A stretch of 8,721 nucleotides of DNA from a bacterium. Lineage in GTDB: Bacteria; UBP18; UBA7526. Position numbers and translations under genes: made by a program. The notes beneath the pieces were generated by a model. It did not search any database and was not told the DNA's origin. It saw only the letters and a program-made list of their open reading frames with translations. Location of the stretch: NCBI GenBank assembly GCA_011049955.1, contig DRGV01000025.1, forward strand, positions 1-8,721, in the 5' to 3' direction. Positions 1-5,986 of this stretch are shown one piece after another; positions within the stretch are counted from its first letter, which is position 1; each line of letters starts with the position of its first letter.

Positions 1-636
1 GCTATAATGTTGGAGCCCGTTCAAGGAGAGGGTGGAATAAATATTGCGGGAGACGATTATCTAAAAGGGATTCGCAGGTTATGTGACGAGAATGATCTCT
101 TACTCATCCTGGATGAGATTCAGTGCGGGATGGGACGGACGGGAAAGTTATTCTCTTATGAGCATTATGGGATAGAGCCGGATATCATGACCTTGGCCAA
201 GAGCCTGGGAGGAGGTTTTCCCATCGGCTGTATGATTACTAAAGATAGGATCGCCTCTTATTTTTCTCCTGGTAATCATGCCTCAACCTTTGGAGGAAAT
301 CCTTTAGCTTGTAGCGCGGCCTGTGCTGCTCTTGAGGCCGTTTTGGAGGAGAAATTAATAGAAAACGCTGCCCAAGTAGGCAATTATTTTATAGAGAAAT
401 TGAAAGGGCTTCAAAAGAAATATTCTTTTATTAAAAGTGTTCGGGGAAAAGGACTTATGATCGGAATGGAATTGGAATTTGAAGGGAAGAATATCGTTAC
501 TAAATGTCAGGAGAAAGGAATCCTCATCAACTGTACTGTAGATAAGGTTTTAAGGTTTATCCCCCCTTTAATCGTAACTAAAGACGAAGTGGATAGGGTA
601 ATAACTACTTTAGACGAAGTGTTTAAAAATGTTTAG
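1..636 (+). CDS. argD: acetylornithine aminotransferase, 5'-truncated
   Basis: PLP-dependent class III aminotransferase that converts N-acetylglutamate semialdehyde to N-acetylornithine in cytosolic arginine synthesis. Frame 1 is open from the first base and 211 residues are visible. The family usually has about 390-400, so roughly the N-terminal half lies outside the window. In visible-fragment numbering, EPVQGEGG is at 5-12 and DEIQCGMGRTG at 38-48, with the Asp that binds the PLP ring nitrogen. TLAKSLGGG is at 64-72, with the Schiff-base Lys at 67, and HASTFGGNP, the phosphate-contact segment, is at 93-101. RGKGLMIG is at 148-155. The GMGRTG form and position just before argF favour ArgD over other class III enzymes. 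In E. coli ArgD also acts as succinyl-diaminopimelate aminotransferase; a similar double role here, beside the dap genes, is inference. Confidence 0.93.
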   Translation, partial: AIMLEPVQGEGGINIAGDDYLKGIRRLCDENDLLLILDEIQCGMGRTGKLFSYEHYGIEPDIMTLAKSLGGGFPIGCMITKDRIASYFSPGNHASTFGGNPLACSAACAALEAVLEEKLIENAAQVGNYFIEKLKGLQKKYSFIKSVRGKGLMIGMELEFEGKNIVTKCQEKGILINCTVDKVLRFIPPLIVTKDEVDRVITTLDEVFKNV

Positions 637-692
637 CCAGTTATCCAGTGAGCCAGTTTAAAACTGGCAAACCGGTAAACCGGCTAACTGGT
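636..692 (+). repeat. nested inverted repeats in the argD-argF spacer
   Basis: The spacer is built from repeats of CCAGTTA/CCAGTTT and ACCGGTAA/ACCGGCTAA. An inner perfect 17-nt palindrome, GCCAGTTT-A-AAACTGGC, spans 652-668. An outer arm GCCAGTTA (636-643) can pair with TAACTGGT (685-692), with one G-U pair. AAACCGGTAAACCGGC (669-684) is a short direct repeat. No T-tract follows, so it is not a classical terminator. The outer arm begins on the last base of the argD stop codon. The repeats end about 18 nt before the argF ribosome binding site. Confidence 0.75.
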
Positions 693-710
693 TAACAATT
701 GAGAGACAAT

Positions 711-717
711 GGGGAGG
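711..717 (+). promoter_or_regulatory. ribosome binding site that sets the argF start
   Basis: GGGGAGG lies 5 nt upstream of ATG 723. An in-frame TTG at 699 would add eight residues, but it has no such site upstream and abuts the repeats, so ATG 723 is preferred. Confidence 0.7.
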
Positions 718-722
718 CAAGA

Positions 723-1649
723 ATGAAACACAAGGACTTAATTTCTATCGTTGATTTGACGCCAAAGGAGATTAATCAGATCTTCAAACTGACAAAGAGA
801 CTGAAGAAACTACATAAAAAGAAGAAGGAGCATCTTCTATTGTTGGATACAACATTGGCCATGATCTTTCAGAAGCCCTCTACCAGGACCAGGGTTTCCT
901 TTGAGGCCGGGATGTATCAACTAGGAGGATATGCCCTCTTTTTGAGTGCTCAGGATCTGCAACTACGCAGAGGGGAAACGATTAAGGATACAGCAAAGAC
1001 TCTATCCCGCTATGTGGATGGGATAATGATCCGAACCTATGATCATCAGGATGTGGAGGATCTGGCAAAGTATGGTACTATCCCGGTAATAAATGGCTTA
1101 TCTGATCTACTCCATCCCTGTCAGGTATTATCCGACCTCTATACCCTAAAGGAAAAGAAAGGAAGGCTCAAGAAACTAAAAGTGGCCTATGTCGGTGATG
1201 GAAATAATGTCGCCAACTCCTGGTGCTATGGGGCGGCCAAGATGGGGATAGAACTTTTCCTCGCTTGTCCCTCTCGCCATCAGCCAAACGAAGAAGTGGT
1301 GAGAAGGGCAAGTGGCGAGGCCATGATTAGTGGAGCAAAGATAAATATTCTGGAAGACCCATCTGAAGCAGTAAAGGATGCCGATGTTATCTATACCGAT
1401 GTCTGGGCCAGTATGGGGAAGGAGGAAGAAGCCGCAGAGCGAAGGAGCATCTTCTATCCCTATCAAGTGAACGAAGAGCTAATAGCAAAGGCGAAGAAGG
1501 ACTGTATTGTCATGCATTGTCTTCCTGCCCATCGGGGGGAGGAAATTACAGATGGGGTGATGGATGGGCCGCATTCTGTGGTCTTTGATCAGGCAGAGAA
1601 TCGGCTCCACGTCCAAAAAGCAATATTAGTATTACTGCTGAGCAAGTAA
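723..1649 (+). CDS. argF: ornithine carbamoyltransferase
   Basis: Cytosolic enzyme that joins carbamoyl phosphate and ornithine to give citrulline, the first step after ornithine in arginine synthesis. From ATG 723 it has 308 residues, a full-length size for the family. The carbamoyl-phosphate loop KPSTRTR is at 51-57 and the second phosphate-domain motif HPCQ at 131-134. VGDGNN, at the start of the ornithine-binding domain, is at 157-162. The ornithine loop DVWASMG is at 226-232, and HCLPAHRGEEI, with the catalytic Cys, is at 265-275. DVWASMG together with HCLPAHRGEE marks an ornithine rather than an aspartate carbamoyltransferase. A Lys-rich stretch (HKKKKE, 31-36) precedes the first conserved strand. 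It follows argD by 86 bp and probably shares its transcript. No ARG-box operator was recognised. Confidence 0.97.
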   Translation: MKHKDLISIVDLTPKEINQIFKLTKRLKKLHKKKKEHLLLLDTTLAMIFQKPSTRTRVSFEAGMYQLGGYALFLSAQDLQLRRGETIKDTAKTLSRYVDGIMIRTYDHQDVEDLAKYGTIPVINGLSDLLHPCQVLSDLYTLKEKKGRLKKLKVAYVGDGNNVANSWCYGAAKMGIELFLACPSRHQPNEEVVRRASGEAMISGAKINILEDPSEAVKDADVIYTDVWASMGKEEEAAERRSIFYPYQVNEELIAKAKKDCIVMHCLPAHRGEEITDGVMDGPHSVVFDQAENRLHVQKAILVLLLSK

Positions 1650-1674
1650 GTAATAGGGGTAAGTAGAAACTAGT

Positions 1675-1798
1675 AAATTCCAAATAACAAATTCCAAATT
1701 CCAAACAAATCCCAATTACCAAAATTCTAATGTCCAAAACTATTGTTTGTAATTTCGGTCATTTGGTCATTGCATATTGTTTGTGATTTGTGATTTGG
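1675..1798 (+). repeat. AAATTCC tandem repeat and long imperfect hairpin, argF-argG spacer
   Basis: Three AAATTCC units and one variant (AAATAAC) run in register from 1675 to 1702. Degenerate CAAAT/CCAAA words continue to about 1740. The right half carries the complementary words (TTTGTGATTTG). The arm at 1680-1698 matches the reverse complement of 1780-1798 at 16 of 19 positions, plus one wobble pair, so the transcript could fold into a long hairpin with a loop of about 80 nt. The rest of the 215-bp spacer (1650-1864) holds no gene and no T-tract terminator. One more GTCCAAA word occurs at 1732-1738. Confidence 0.75.
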
Positions 1799-1854
1799 TG
1801 CTTGTGATTTAAGGATTTCCGTGCTATTTCTCGTTAACCCTTGAGCCATAAAGT

Positions 1855-1860
1855 GAGGTG
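1855..1860 (+). promoter_or_regulatory. ribosome binding site that sets the argG start
   Basis: GAGGTG lies 4 nt before ATG 1865. An in-frame TTG at 1841 would add eight residues (beginning SHKVRCK after the start) that the family does not need and has no visible site. ATG 1865 places the conserved IVLAYSGGLDTS strand at the normal distance from the N-terminus. Confidence 0.65.
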
Positions 1861-1864
1861 TAAA

Positions 1865-2434
1865 ATGACAGAGATTAAAAAAATAGTTCTGGCCTATTCC
1901 GGGGGACTGGATACCTCTGTAATTCTGAAATGGCTACAGGAGAAGTATAAAGTTCCAGTAATCGCTCTTTTGGCTGACTTGGGACAGGGAGAAGACTTAG
2001 AGGATGCCAAAGAGAGGGCAGAAGAGATTGGGACAGAGAAGGTAGTAGTAAAGGATCTGAAGGAGAGGTTTGTAAAAGACTTTGTCTTCAAGGGTTTATG
2101 TGCCAATGCCATCTATGAGGACAAGTATCTATTGGCTACTGCCCTATCCCGACCATTGATCGCTGAATCCTTAGTAGAGATTGCCAAAGAAGAGAAAGCG
2201 GATGCTGTGGCTCACGGTTGTACCGGTAAAGGGAATGATCAGGTGCGTTTTGAGATCTCCATTGCGGCTTTAGCCCCTGATATGAAGGTCCTTGCTCCAA
2301 TTCGGGAATGGGAACTGAAGACCAGGGAAGATGAGATGGATTATGCCAAGAAGCACAATATCCCTTTGCAGTCCCAGACAACCAAAAAGAGCCTCTACAG
2401 TATTGATAAGAATCTCTGGGGGGGGCGCCATTGA
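1865..2434 (+). CDS. argG: argininosuccinate synthase, N-terminal part (frameshifted gene)
   Basis: ATP-dependent condensation of citrulline with aspartate to give argininosuccinate. This part holds the ATP-pyrophosphatase domain. YSGGLDTS, the PP-loop, is at 11-18. GCTGKGNDQVRFE, the second family signature, is at 118-130. PIREWEL is at 145-151 and SLYSIDKNLWG at 176-186. Just after NLWG the frame enters a run of eight G and reaches TGA at 2432-2434, giving 189 residues. The rest of the protein continues at once in the next frame (2421-3080). Removing one G restores a single product of about 404 residues reading NLWGGAIECG, which matches the family's usual length. As written, this half lacks most of the citrulline/aspartate-binding and tetramerisation region and would not be an active enzyme. 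Confidence 0.93.
   Translation: MTEIKKIVLAYSGGLDTSVILKWLQEKYKVPVIALLADLGQGEDLEDAKERAEEIGTEKVVVKDLKERFVKDFVFKGLCANAIYEDKYLLATALSRPLIAESLVEIAKEEKADAVAHGCTGKGNDQVRFEISIAALAPDMKVLAPIREWELKTREDEMDYAKKHNIPLQSQTTKKSLYSIDKNLWGGRH
2418..2425 (+). other. G8 homopolymer, site of the argG frameshift
   Basis: Eight consecutive G follow the T of the Trp codon of NLWG. Upstream codons begin at positions equal to 2 modulo 3 and downstream codons at 0 modulo 3, so the DNA has one base too many (or two too few). Protein similarity switches frame exactly here, with nothing else lost. A homopolymer read or assembly error, a real indel, or polymerase slippage in vivo would all look the same. Confidence 0.85.
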
Positions 2435-3080
2435 ATGCGGTATTTTAGAAGACCCCTGGAAGGAGCCGCCAGAGGAGATCTATCAATTGACTACTTCACC
2501 AGAGAAAGCTCCGGATAAAGCCACTTACTTAGAGATTGATTTTGAGAATGGAATTCCAAAGAAGATAGACGGCAAAGAGTATAAACCAGTAGATTTAATT
2601 ACTAAATTAAATGAGATTGGGGGAGCGAATGGAGTCGGTCGTGTAGATCATATTGAATCCCGGGTAGTGGGAATAAAATCCAGGGAGATATATGAGGCAC
2701 CAGCAGGAAGGATTCTTTATCTGGCCCATAAGGAGATGGAGAATCTCACCCTTACTCGCCAGACATTAGAGTTCAAAGCACTGATTGATAAGAAGTACAG
2801 TGAACTAATCTATGGCGGGATGTGGCATTCGCCCTTAAAGAAAGCCCTGGATGAGTTTGTTGAAAAGACTCAAGAAGGTGTCACGGGAACCGTGAAGCTC
2901 AAGCTCTATAAAGGAAAGTGTGTTGTTGTAGGAAGGAAGTCCCCATATTCTCTCTATAGCCAGGCCTTGGCCACCTATGGAAAAGGGGATATCTTCGATC
3001 AAAAACTGGCCAAGGGCTTCATAGAGATCTTAGGCCTTCCTATAAAGGTAAAGGCAAGGATAGAGAGAAAGCAGCAATAA
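2421..3080 (+). CDS. argG: argininosuccinate synthase, C-terminal part (frameshifted gene)
   Basis: Continuation of argG in the +1 frame, encoding the synthetase and C-terminal oligomerisation regions. Similarity begins at the G8 run with GAIECGILEDPW. Numbered as the repaired protein, GGANGVGRVDH is at 252-262 and SREIYEAPA at about 272-280, both typical of ArgG. The end is IEILGLP plus a short basic tail. No good start codon with a ribosome binding site lies at the junction. The first in-frame ATG, at 2331, lies in the overlap with the N-terminal part and would add unrelated residues, so this is not an independent gene. No further lesion is seen in its 219 codons, which suggests that the shift is recent or artefactual. 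Confidence 0.92.
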   Translation, partial: GGAIECGILEDPWKEPPEEIYQLTTSPEKAPDKATYLEIDFENGIPKKIDGKEYKPVDLITKLNEIGGANGVGRVDHIESRVVGIKSREIYEAPAGRILYLAHKEMENLTLTRQTLEFKALIDKKYSELIYGGMWHSPLKKALDEFVEKTQEGVTGTVKLKLYKGKCVVVGRKSPYSLYSQALATYGKGDIFDQKLAKGFIEILGLPIKVKARIERKQQ

Positions 3081-3093
3081 AATTAGGAGCTAC

Positions 3094-3130
3094 AGGCTGC
3101 AAGCCACAGGCCACAAAAAACTTGCAGCTT
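3094..3130 (+). repeat. inverted repeat in the argG-argH spacer
   Basis: GCTGCAAG (3096-3103) is the exact reverse complement of CTTGCAGC (3121-3128). One G-U and one A-U pair extend the stem to 10 bp (3094-3103 with 3121-3130), enclosing 17 nt. Related words fill the rest of the spacer: GCCACAGGCCACA just inside the arms, and CTTGAGACTTGTAACTTGAAG after them. No T-tract follows. Confidence 0.65.
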
Positions 3131-3156
3131 GAGACTTGTAACTTGAAGCCTAAATT

Positions 3157-3161
3157 GGAGG
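3157..3161 (+). promoter_or_regulatory. ribosome binding site that sets the argH start
   Basis: GGAGG lies 8 nt before ATG 3170. The frame is open upstream to a TTG at 3122, but that extension is translated spacer repeat (QLETCNLKPKLEETG) and starts inside the inverted-repeat arm. ATG 3170 is therefore preferred. Confidence 0.7.
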
Positions 3162-3169
3162 AAACAGGT

Positions 3170-4549
3170 ATGAATAAAAGCTGGGGAAGTGGTTCTGCTA
3201 AAAAAAGGAATCAATTGGTAGAAGAATTTTTAGAGTCCATCTCCTTTGATAAGAGGCTCTATAAGTATGACATCCAGGGCTCCATCGCCCATGTCAAGAT
3301 GCTTGCCAAGTGCAAGATCATTGCCGACTCTGAAGGGAAAAGGATTGTTAAGGCCTTGAAGGAGATTGAGAAGGAAATAAAGAGTGGAAAATTTAAGTTT
3401 GACCCTTCTTTGGAGGATATCCATACCCACATCGAAAAGAGGCTCATAGAGAAGATCGGGGATGTGGGAGCAAAACTCCATACTGCACGTAGCCGGAACG
3501 ATCAAGTTTCTTTAGATATGCGCCTCTTCTTGCGGGATGAGATAAAAGAGATTGCAAAGTTAATCAGGAATTTGCAAAAGAGTATTCTCAAAGTAGCCGA
3601 GAAGAATATCGATACTGTTATGCCCGGATATACTCACTTACAACATGCGCAACCCATACTTTTCTCCCACTGGATAATGGCCTACTTCTTCATGCTCGAT
3701 AGGGATTGGGAGAGGTTTTTAAATACCTTTGATCGGGTAAATGTCTCTCCCCTCGGGGCAGCAGCCCTTGCCGGCACTTCCCACGCAATCGATCGGGAAT
3801 ATACTGCCCGACTATTGGGCTTTTCCAAAGTAACCCCGAGTAGCATGGATGCCGTCTCAGATAGGGACTTTATTATTGAGTTCTTAGCCGATGCCTCTTT
3901 GATTATGATGCACCTTTCTCGGTTAAGCGAAGAACTCATTCTATTTTCCAGTAAAGAATTTGGTTTTATCGAACTTAGCGACGATTTTACTACTGGCTCT
4001 TCTATTATGCCCCAGAAGAAGAATCCAGACGTCTGTGAGCTAATAAGGGGAAAGACAGGAAGGGTCTATGGAAACCTGATGAGTTTACTGACTACTATGA
4101 AGTCTCTGCCCTTGGCCTACAATCGGGATATGCAGGAGGATAAGGTTCCTCTATTCGATACGGTGGACACCTTAAAAGGTTCTCTATCCCTCTCTGCTCA
4201 GATGCTCGATACCATGAAGATAAATAAGAAGAAGATGTTGGCATCTTTGGAGGGCGACTTCTCCATGGCTACCGACTTAGCGGATTATCTGGTAAAGAAG
4301 GGGGTGCCTTTCAGGAAGGCCCATCAAGTAGTAAGTAAATTAGTGAAGGGGACCGTCAAGAAGAAAAAAGATTTGGCTGGTTTAACCCTGAAAGAATTCA
4401 AGAGCTACTCCACATTATTCGGTCGGAATGTCTTCGATACTATAAAAGTGAAGGTAGGCATCGCTGCCCGAAAGTCTTCGGGAGGGACAGCCAAGGAGAG
4501 TGTGAAGAGGCTCATTGCTCAGGGGAAAGAGATAGTGAAAAAGAAATGA
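3170..4549 (+). CDS. argH: argininosuccinate lyase
   Basis: Cleaves argininosuccinate to arginine and fumarate, the last step of arginine synthesis, as a homotetramer of the fumarase/aspartase superfamily. It has 459 residues from ATG 3170, a normal size. NKSWGSG at the N-terminus is typical of ArgH. HTARSRNDQ, a substrate-binding segment, is at 104-112. GYTHLQHAQP, with the catalytic Thr-His pair, is at 153-162. TGSSIMPQKKNPD, the superfamily signature on the mobile catalytic-serine loop, is at 276-287. YNRDMQEDK at 317-325 is also characteristic. The C-terminal region (FRKAHQVVSKLV and RKSSGGT) matches the usual ArgH end. The TGA stop overlaps the lysA ATG, so translation of the two genes is probably coupled. 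Confidence 0.97.
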   Translation: MNKSWGSGSAKKRNQLVEEFLESISFDKRLYKYDIQGSIAHVKMLAKCKIIADSEGKRIVKALKEIEKEIKSGKFKFDPSLEDIHTHIEKRLIEKIGDVGAKLHTARSRNDQVSLDMRLFLRDEIKEIAKLIRNLQKSILKVAEKNIDTVMPGYTHLQHAQPILFSHWIMAYFFMLDRDWERFLNTFDRVNVSPLGAAALAGTSHAIDREYTARLLGFSKVTPSSMDAVSDRDFIIEFLADASLIMMHLSRLSEELILFSSKEFGFIELSDDFTTGSSIMPQKKNPDVCELIRGKTGRVYGNLMSLLTTMKSLPLAYNRDMQEDKVPLFDTVDTLKGSLSLSAQMLDTMKINKKKMLASLEGDFSMATDLADYLVKKGVPFRKAHQVVSKLVKGTVKKKKDLAGLTLKEFKSYSTLFGRNVFDTIKVKVGIAARKSSGGTAKESVKRLIAQGKEIVKKK

Positions 4550-5817
4550 TTACAGTGATGAAAGGTTTTGATTACAGAGATAATGAATTATGCTGTGAGA
4601 AGGTAAGGATTGAGGACGTTGCTAAAAAAGTAGGGACTCCTTTCTATCTCTATAGTCAGAGGAGCATTATAGATAATTACCGAGCCTTCGACAAGGCTTT
4701 TAAAGAAATAGACCATCTCATCTGTTACTCTTGTAAAGCGAACTCTAACCTTTCTATCTGTAGACTTTTGAAAGAACAGGGGGCAGGAGCAGATGTCGTC
4801 TCTGGAGGAGAGTTATATAAGGCACTAAAGATAGGAGTGGAGCCAAAGAGAATTGTCTTCTCCGGGGTAGGCAAGACTCGAGAAGAGATCGAATACGCTT
4901 TAAAGAATAATATTTTAATGCTCAACGTGGAATCCATTCCAGAGTTAGAACTTACTGATGAGATAGCAGGGAGATTAAAGAAGAAGGCCCCCATTGCTTT
5001 GAGAATAAATCCAGACATCGATCCCAATACCCATCCCCATATCTCTACTGGTCTGGCGAAGAGTAAGTTTGGCATTGAAATCTCTCGAGCGAAAGAGGTC
5101 TATAAGAAAGCAAAAGAATTAGAAAATATTGAGGTTTTGGGAATCCATATGCACATCGGCTCCCAAATTACAGAGTTAGAGCCCTTTGTCGATAGCCTGG
5201 GAAAAATTGTTGAATTGATAAAAGAATTAGAAAAGGAAGGAATTGAATTAAGGTATCTGGATATTGGAGGAGGTTTGGGAATAAGTTACAAAAAGGGCGA
5301 GAAAACACCCACTCCTAAGGAGTTTGCTAAAAAGTTGTTATCCTTGATTAAAGGATTGAAGTATAGAATAATCCTTGAACCGGGAAGGGCAATTATTGGA
5401 GATGTTGGAATCCTGGTTACTAAGGTTTTATATGTTAAGAAGACGAGCAAGAAGAACTTTGTCATCGTTGATGTGGCAATGAATGACCTCATCAGGCCTT
5501 CACTCTATGATGCCTACCACGAAATCATCCCAATAGGAAAGTCCAAAGTCCAAAGTCCAAAGTCCAAAGTCATGGTTGATGTAGTAGGGCCAGTATGCGA
5601 GAGCGGAGACTATCTCGCTAAGGACAGGGAGTTAGCAGAAGTAAAGTCTGGTGATTTGCTTGCCATTCTTGATGCCGGTGCCTATGGCTTTTCTATGTCT
5701 TCCAATTACAATGCCCGTCCTAAAGTTGCAGAAATCTTAGTAGAAAAAGATAAATATTGTATCATTCGCAAAAGAGAAGGCTATAAGGATCTAATCCGGG
5801 GTGAGCAGGAAGAATAA
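4546..5817 (+). CDS. lysA: diaminopimelate decarboxylase
   Basis: PLP-dependent fold-III decarboxylase that converts meso-diaminopimelate to L-lysine. It has 423 residues from ATG 4546, which overlaps the argH stop as ATGA. ATG 4558 is an alternative start, but neither has a clear ribosome binding site of its own, which fits coupling to argH. YSCKANSN at 61-68 holds the PLP Lys64, HMHIGSQ is at 201-207 and the glycine-rich loop DIGGGLG at 239-245. EPGR, phosphate/substrate contact, is at 278-281 and CESGD, with the catalytic Cys from the partner subunit, is at 351-355. Residues 331-342 (GKSKVQSPKSKV) are encoded by a perfect 7-bp tandem DNA repeat, in a loop between HEIIPI and VDVVGP that varies in the family. 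The rest looks intact, so the protein is probably functional. Confidence 0.96.
   Translation: MITVMKGFDYRDNELCCEKVRIEDVAKKVGTPFYLYSQRSIIDNYRAFDKAFKEIDHLICYSCKANSNLSICRLLKEQGAGADVVSGGELYKALKIGVEPKRIVFSGVGKTREEIEYALKNNILMLNVESIPELELTDEIAGRLKKKAPIALRINPDIDPNTHPHISTGLAKSKFGIEISRAKEVYKKAKELENIEVLGIHMHIGSQITELEPFVDSLGKIVELIKELEKEGIELRYLDIGGGLGISYKKGEKTPTPKEFAKKLLSLIKGLKYRIILEPGRAIIGDVGILVTKVLYVKKTSKKNFVIVDVAMNDLIRPSLYDAYHEIIPIGKSKVQSPKSKVMVDVVGPVCESGDYLAKDRELAEVKSGDLLAILDAGAYGFSMSSNYNARPKVAEILVEKDKYCIIRKREGYKDLIRGEQEE
5538..5571 (+). repeat. perfect AAAGTCC tandem repeat inside lysA
   Basis: Four complete AAAGTCC units plus AAAGTC run without a mismatch for 34 nt inside the lysA reading frame, encoding part of GKSKVQSPKSKV. 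The unit is not a multiple of three, so gain or loss of one unit would shift the frame. Only changes of three units keep it. The word differs by one base from the AAATTCC spacer repeat upstream of argG. Confidence 0.9.
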
Positions 5818-5828
5818 TGGTTATTACA

Positions 5829-5844
5829 TCCTGATGAATCAGGA
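5829..5844 (+). repeat. perfect palindrome after lysA
   Basis: TCCTGAT-GA-ATCAGGA is a perfect inverted repeat with 7-bp arms, starting 12 nt after the lysA stop. In RNA it would form a six-base-pair stem with a UGAA loop. The following bases (CTGTTACTATCGG) are not T-rich, so a rho-independent terminator is unlikely. It could protect or attenuate the transcript. Confidence 0.65.
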
Positions 5845-5953
5845 CTGTTACTATCGGTTACTACGCTTCGCTGTTACGAACAGTTACTTTTACACTAATT
5901 ATTGGTAACTACTAGTAACTGTTTAGTAACCATTAGTAACTGTTAGTAACTAT
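5845..5953 (+). repeat. GTTACTA / TAGTAAC repeat cluster, lysA-dapA spacer
   Basis: The left part carries GTTACT words in one orientation (near 5847, 5857 and 5883). The right part carries the complement, AGTAAC or GTAAC, five times with a period of about 10 nt (5905-5950). The segment TAGTAACC-ATTAGTAAC at 5924-5940 is nearly complementary to the left arm around 5845-5863. The whole block could fold into a long imperfect stem that ends about 20 nt before the dapA ribosome binding site. The 169-bp spacer contains no gene. It does not resemble a lysine riboswitch. Confidence 0.7.
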
Positions 5954-5973
5954 TTTCGTGATAATCCGTGTCC

Positions 5974-5981
5974 AAGGAGGT
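5974..5981 (+). promoter_or_regulatory. strong ribosome binding site of dapA
   Basis: AAGGAGGT, a near-perfect match to the anti-Shine-Dalgarno sequence, lies 5 nt before ATG 5987. It is the strongest such site in the window and fixes the dapA start. Confidence 0.75.
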
Positions 5982-5986
5982 AAGAG

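Noticed and set aside
636..692. Rho-independent terminator after argD.
   Set aside because: The palindrome is perfect, but the bases after it are AAACCGGTAAACC, with no run of T.
699..722. TTG start codons giving longer ArgF (699), ArgG (1841) and ArgH (3122).
   Set aside because: In each case a good ribosome binding site points to the ATG 24 or 48 nt further on, and the extra residues are translated spacer.
1176..1466. Minus-strand open frame inside argF, and similar antisense frames inside argG, argH, lysA, dapA and dapB.
   Set aside because: All are antisense to strongly conserved enzyme sequence and lack family motifs. They are coding shadows.
2331..2434. A separate gene starting at ATG 2331 for the second half of argG.
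   Set aside because: Residues before the G8 run do not match ArgG, there is no ribosome binding site, and similarity switches exactly at the homopolymer. It is the second half of one broken gene.
5538..5571. CRISPR-like array.
   Set aside because: The units are 7 bp with no spacers, inside a coding frame. It is a simple tandem repeat.
5818..5986. Possible lysine riboswitch in the lysA-dapA spacer.
   Set aside because: The spacer is almost entirely GTTACTA/TAGTAAC repeats and shows none of the conserved multi-helix lysine riboswitch layout that I could recognise.
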